DNA of 64,000 nt. Origin: an uncultured Clostridia bacterium. GTDB lineage: Bacteria > Bacillota > Clostridia > Oscillospirales > Acutalibacteraceae. This document shows, in pieces, positions 61,240-64,000 of the stretch. Numbering within the stretch: position 1 is the first letter of the stretch; every line of letters begins with the position of its first letter. Both the position numbers and the translations under genes were made by a program. Location of the stretch: contig CANQGK010000014.1 of assembly GCA_947623175.1 (NCBI GenBank), forward strand, positions 1 through 64,000, in the 5' to 3' direction. The notes under the pieces are model-generated. The model was not told where the DNA came from and made no database searches. It worked only from the letters and a program-made list of their open reading frames with translations.

Positions 61240-61450
61240 CCTATTCGATTTTTTCGGCATTTTAAAGGGTACGCGCCCTCCGAAAATGCCGTAAAAATCG
61301 GAGTGCGTTTATATTATGAGGCTCATATTCGCCCCGTGGGCTTTATGGGTTTTCGGCAATCTGCCTAATAAGGCGGGCCGGTACCCCCCCCCCCTGGGTA
61401 TTTTTGTCATTTGTATATTTTTCATATTTTTCATAAGAGGTCGCCCCCCC
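61240..61450 (-). promoter_or_regulatory. Structured leader with poly-G tract, copy 2
   Basis: This leader is similar to copy 1 at 58470-58660 over its length. It holds an ORF (61309-61434), a run of 11 G (61384-61394), GCACTCCGATTTTTACGGC and hairpin CGGCATTTT...AAAATGCCG (61255-61291) with a different inner stem. A further run of 7 G (61444-61450) replaces the ribosome-site region of copy 1. It fills most of the gap between sipW and the gene at 61229. Confidence 0.65.
61309..61434 (-). CDS. Upstream short ORF across the poly-G tract, copy 2
   Basis: The 41-codon ORF starts at ATG 61434 and stops at TAA 61309 (MKNMKNIQMTKIPRGGGYRPALLG...). It is similar in sequence and frame to the ORF at 58535-58645: 'CCCAT' plus 10 G there and 'CCCA' plus 11 G here keep the same length. 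No clear SD is seen apart from the G-run. Confidence 0.4.
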   Translation of the reverse strand: MKNMKNIQMTKIPRGGGYRPALLGRLPKTHKAHGANMSLII

Positions 61451-61492
61451 TTTCATAATTTTTTATCGCGTTTTTCGCGCGTTATAAGCTTT

Positions 61493-62845
61493 TTATTCGT
61501 TCTCGCCGGGCTGTACTTCCGGCTCGGTCGGTAATTCCTCCTGCACCGGTGCAGGTTGAGGCTCGGCGGGTTGCTCCGTCGGCTGTACGGGCTGTACCGG
61601 CTCTGCAGGTTGTACCGGTTCAGTAGGCTGTACAGGTTGAGGTTGAACCGGTTGTGCAGGTTCAACGGGTTGTTGTACCGGTTGAGGTTCCGCAGGTTGT
61701 GCCGGCGCTATGGGCGGCTGTGGAACTGCCGGTTGCTGAGTCTGTACGGGTTGAGGCTGTACCGCCGGTTGGGCTTGCTCTATGGGCTGAGCTTCTACGA
61801 CGGGTTGGGGAACCGGTTGAGGCGCCGGTTGGGGTTCAACGGGCGGCTGAGGATTTACAACAGGCTGAGGCTCGGCAGCTTGCGGTTGTGCCACAGGCTG
61901 AGCAACGGGTTGAGCGGCAGGTTGAACAACGGGTTGAGGCTGCGCGGGTTGAACCACGGGCTGTACCGACTGCTGAGGCGCCGCGGGCTGCTGTACTATC
62001 GGCTGCGCCGCAGGTTGTACGGGTTGCTGAGGTTGCTGAGGCTGTTGATAAATTGGTTGTGCCACGGGCGGCTGTTGGTAAACCGGCTGACCGGGCATTA
62101 CCGGTTGTTGATAAACCGGTTGCTGAGGCATCACGGGCTGCTGCGCCGTGGGCTGCTGTGACGAGTCGATCTGCTGACGCAGGTTCAAAAGCTCCTGCAT
62201 CATCTTTTGCTGTTCGGCGCGCTCGTCCTCTATTCTTTGCCGCTCGGCTTCAAGCTCTTCCATTTGCTCTCTGCGGTAACGGCGGAACAGGCGAATACTG
62301 TTTATACCCTGGACAAGTATAAGGAAAAGGAAGGGTATCAATATACATACTATATAACCGGGAGTGGTTTTTAAGAATTGGAAAAATCTGCCCACGCCCG
62401 GGAGTCTGAACTTGTACTGACCGAGAATGAAGCTGTAGGATACAACCGTAGCGTCGTCGGTATTGGTGGTGGTACCGTAGGTTACGAAGCCGGGATTGCC
62501 GTCCTCGTCGATACCGCGTCTTCTGATTTTATGGGTTATAACCTCGCCGTAGCTGTCCGGATCGACCGATTGGAAGGTGATGATGTCGCCCTCTTTTAAG
62601 GTGGAGGGATCCTTTACCGCTTTGGATATAACGAGGTCGCCCGCCGCAAAATCGGTAGCCTTCATTGAGTCGGATTGTACGATAAACGCCTTAAATCCGA
62701 AAATGCTTCGATCGGGCCTGTCAAACGTCGTTACCGATACGATGGTAAAAATCATCATAAACACGGCAACCGCCATAACCGCCCAGGTTATAATGTTTTT
62801 TATAATATTCAATACTTTTTTCACTACGCTGGTTCCTTCCTGCAT
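61493..62845 (-). CDS. sipW: SipW-type signal peptidase I with long Pro/Gln-rich tail
   Basis: The 450-residue protein has an N-terminal membrane helix, catalytic Ser60 in QSDSM, His105 in VITHKI (the Ser/His pair of ER-type peptidases, as in SipW), TYGTTTNTDDA near residue 125-132, and a second membrane helix at about 158-180. A charged coiled-coil-like stretch (about 190-225) leads into about 220 residues of Pro, Gln, Val and Ala. SipW of Bacillus is about 190 residues and has no such tail. M1 lacks a ribosome site; GTG seven codons later has AGGAAGG 10 nt upstream. It processes the TasA-like proteins around it. Confidence 0.88.
   Translation of the reverse strand: MQEGTSVVKKVLNIIKNIITWAVMAVAVFMMIFTIVSVTTFDRPDRSIFGFKAFIVQSDSMKATDFAAGDLVISKAVKDPSTLKEGDIITFQSVDPDSYGEVITHKIRRRGIDEDGNPGFVTYGTTTNTDDATVVSYSFILGQYKFRLPGVGRFFQFLKTTPGYIVCILIPFLFLILVQGINSIRLFRRYRREQMEELEAERQRIEDERAEQQKMMQELLNLRQQIDSSQQPTAQQPVMPQQPVYQQPVMPGQPVYQQPPVAQPIYQQPQQPQQPVQPAAQPIVQQPAAPQQSVQPVVQPAQPQPVVQPAAQPVAQPVAQPQAAEPQPVVNPQPPVEPQPAPQPVPQPVVEAQPIEQAQPAVQPQPVQTQQPAVPQPPIAPAQPAEPQPVQQPVEPAQPVQPQPVQPTEPVQPAEPVQPVQPTEQPAEPQPAPVQEELPTEPEVQPGENE
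61505..62165 (-). repeat. Low-complexity Pro/Gln repeat tract inside sipW
   Basis: Short units such as QPVxQP and QPAxPQ recur about 50 times over roughly 660 bp. At the DNA level GGTTG/GGCTG steps repeat, so slippage and length variation between strains are likely. Confidence 0.8.
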
Positions 62846-62892
62846 TTACAATACAGCCTCACTTTCATATTTTAAACGCCGGGGCTCTATTA

Positions 62893-63441
62893 TCAATCGA
62901 ACAGACGGTTCGGATTATTCTTGGTCTGTACCGCATCCGCCGCGATGTCAAAGCTGAGGGAAAGACCCTGCGCTTCGTTGCCCGCAGTTTCGGGGAAATG
63001 AAGCGATAAAATCAAATTCTTTTTCTGGTGAATTTTAAGCATATCCGCGGTGGCGGCGGTTTTATCCTTGGACATATCGTTAGGAGAGCCGCTCCAGAGC
63101 ACGTTGTCGCCGTCGCGCAGGGTTACCTCGAGCGTATCGGCGAGTCCGCCCTCAACGTTTTCGAAATAGAGGCGATACCAAACGTCCCAGGTGCTTAAGT
63201 TTTCTATGTAGAACTGCTTCTCGACGGTCATTCCCGGCTCAAAGAGGAACTCGTGCTCCTCGATTACGGGCTTGCCGTCGTTTAGATTGATCTTTACCGA
63301 GCCTGTATGGAACAGGTTGTTCTCGACCGAGAGTATCGACCACGCCAAGGCAAAGGTGGTTATGCAAAGGCACAATGCAAGGATAAAAATCGTAACTAAC
63401 GAACCGGTTACCTTTTTTTCCGTATTTTTCTTGTTATGCAT
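62893..63441 (-). CDS. SipW-type small secreted substrate
   Basis: The 182-residue protein has a basic start, a membrane or signal segment (SLVTIFILALCLCITTFALAWSILSVENNLFHTG) and a small TasA/camelysin-like beta domain with EFLFEPGMTVEKQFYIENLSTWDVWYRLYF. It lies 47 nt before sipW and overlaps the PKTGD protein gene by 8 nt. Such a small member could be a minor subunit or a chaperone-like partner, as TapA is for TasA in Bacillus (inferred by position only). Confidence 0.8.
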   Translation of the reverse strand: MHNKKNTEKKVTGSLVTIFILALCLCITTFALAWSILSVENNLFHTGSVKINLNDGKPVIEEHEFLFEPGMTVEKQFYIENLSTWDVWYRLYFENVEGGLADTLEVTLRDGDNVLWSGSPNDMSKDKTAATADMLKIHQKKNLILSLHFPETAGNEAQGLSLSFDIAADAVQTKNNPNRLFD

Positions 63442-64000
63442 CTTTTTTCTTCCCCTTTCGACGCGGCACCAAAAGTAAAATGATTATAAGCAGTGAGCCG
63501 GCGGCAAGACCGAGCCATAAGTAAATATTGAAATTATCGCCGGTCTTGGGAGCTTCAAGATTATCGGTTTCCTCAACCCACCAATTAAAGTCGGCTATAA
63601 GGCTTTTGTCCATATATTCGTTGCCTACGCTTGTATCGAGGTAGGCGGTGATTTCGTAATAAAGCTCGCTCTGGGTGGATTTTTTGGTTTTAAGCACGTG
63701 GTTGAGCGATTTCGGCATATCCTTCATAAGGCCGTCGTACAAGGTTTCGTCCGTGTCGAGCAGGCGAATACGCACCTTGAGCACCTCGGCAAGCTTTTCG
63801 TAGCCCTCGCGAACGTCGGCATGGTAGCGAAGGATTATATCGCCCTTGTAATAAACCTTAACGCAGAAATACTTGGTCTCGGAGTCTCCCGGGAACATAT
63901 TGTTTACCTTAAACGGGGTATTGTCGTTCGGCTTGCGTTTATGTAAGGTAAGCGCGCCGGCTATGTTGTGCTCCTCGGGCTTGCTCGCGGTAAGTGCGGA
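63434..64000 (-). CDS. Sortase-anchored-type surface protein, N-terminally partial
   Basis: The frame is open to the end of the window, so the N-terminus lies beyond base 64000. At least 188 residues are seen. The visible part has camelysin-like strands (FPGDSETKYFCVKVYYKGDIILRY). It ends in PKTGD (an LPxTG-like variant), a membrane helix of about 20 residues and RRKGKKKDA, a classical wall-sorting tail. The 8-nt overlap with the next gene shows a joint operon with sipW. It may anchor the fibre to the wall; a sortase is not in the window. Confidence 0.85.
   Translation of the reverse strand, partial: SALTASKPEEHNIAGALTLHKRKPNDNTPFKVNNMFPGDSETKYFCVKVYYKGDIILRYHADVREGYEKLAEVLKVRIRLLDTDETLYDGLMKDMPKSLNHVLKTKKSTQSELYYEITAYLDTSVGNEYMDKSLIADFNWWVEETDNLEAPKTGDNFNIYLWLGLAAGSLLIIILLLVPRRKGKKKDA

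Noticed and set aside
61556-62322. Long open frames on the plus strand opposite sipW, rich in Arg/Leu or Val/Ala
   Set aside because: They are the antisense of the repetitive Pro/Gln tract; no ribosome site or family resemblance.

Overview
The window looks like a chromosomal segment of a gut-type Clostridia (Firmicutes), most likely Oscillospirales/Ruminococcaceae-like. The evidence is AGGAGG-type ribosome sites, TTGACA/TATAAT promoters, a GlpP antiterminator, a SipW-type signal peptidase with its cognate secreted proteins, sortase-like C-termini, a type I dockerin and short GC-rich dispersed repeats. Base composition is moderate and fairly even. No tRNA, rRNA, CRISPR array, phage module or transposase was seen.

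Layout. (1) 1-1398: the 3' part of a SipW-dependent, TasA/camelysin-like secreted protein whose first codons lie outside the window. (2) 1684-6131, minus: a glycerol-3-phosphate module (glpP, an MgtC-like membrane protein, GlpA-like and GlpB-like FAD enzymes, DUF1667). (3) 6418-9926, plus: six small, tightly packed genes of unknown function, ending in a lipoprotein. (4) 10149-15095, plus: three Gfo/Idh/MocA oxidoreductases interleaved with two sugar isomerase/epimerase-like TIM barrels, facing an AraC regulator. (5) 15957-44041, minus: a run of 15 co-oriented genes for glycan capture and use. It holds a DUF6259 enzyme, two solute-binding proteins (one with a long carbohydrate-binding-like front half), two MalF/MalG-type permease pairs, an NHL-TPR-Yip1 membrane protein, a DUF5696 protein, a dockerin-bearing and a wall-anchor-like repeat protein, a pair of paralogous glycoside hydrolases (one membrane-anchored, one cytosolic), a ROK kinase and a SIS-domain sugar isomerase. 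No ABC ATPase is present. (6) 44189-55510: an AraC regulator and glycosidases of GH2 (beta-mannosidase type), GH38 and GH51, a beta-helix protein and an unclassified hydrolase-like protein. (7) 55511-56511: a non-coding region with two convergent, related consensus promoters, a candidate small RNA and dispersed repeats. (8) 56512-64000, minus: a SipW locus with the peptidase (carrying a long Pro/Gln-rich tail), three to four SipW-type substrates, a LysM protein of the same export class and the C-terminus of a PKTGD-anchored protein.

Inferred joint function: the cell captures complex, mannose- and arabinose-containing (plant or host) glycans at its surface. It imports oligosaccharides through permeases that share an ATPase encoded elsewhere, trims them with cytosolic glycosidases and feeds sugars to a ROK kinase and isomerases. 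The SipW locus probably builds a surface fibre or matrix. Two of its substrate genes share a leader with a poly-G tract and a short upstream ORF, and a similar 3' repeat, which suggests duplicated and possibly phase-variable cassettes.

The strongest candidates for undescribed biology are the poly-G leaders of the SipW substrates, the SipW/LysM/PKTGD surface locus itself, the NHL-TPR-Yip1 plus DUF5696 transport-associated cluster, the 55.6-56.05 kb element and the small unknown operon at 6.4-9.9 kb.
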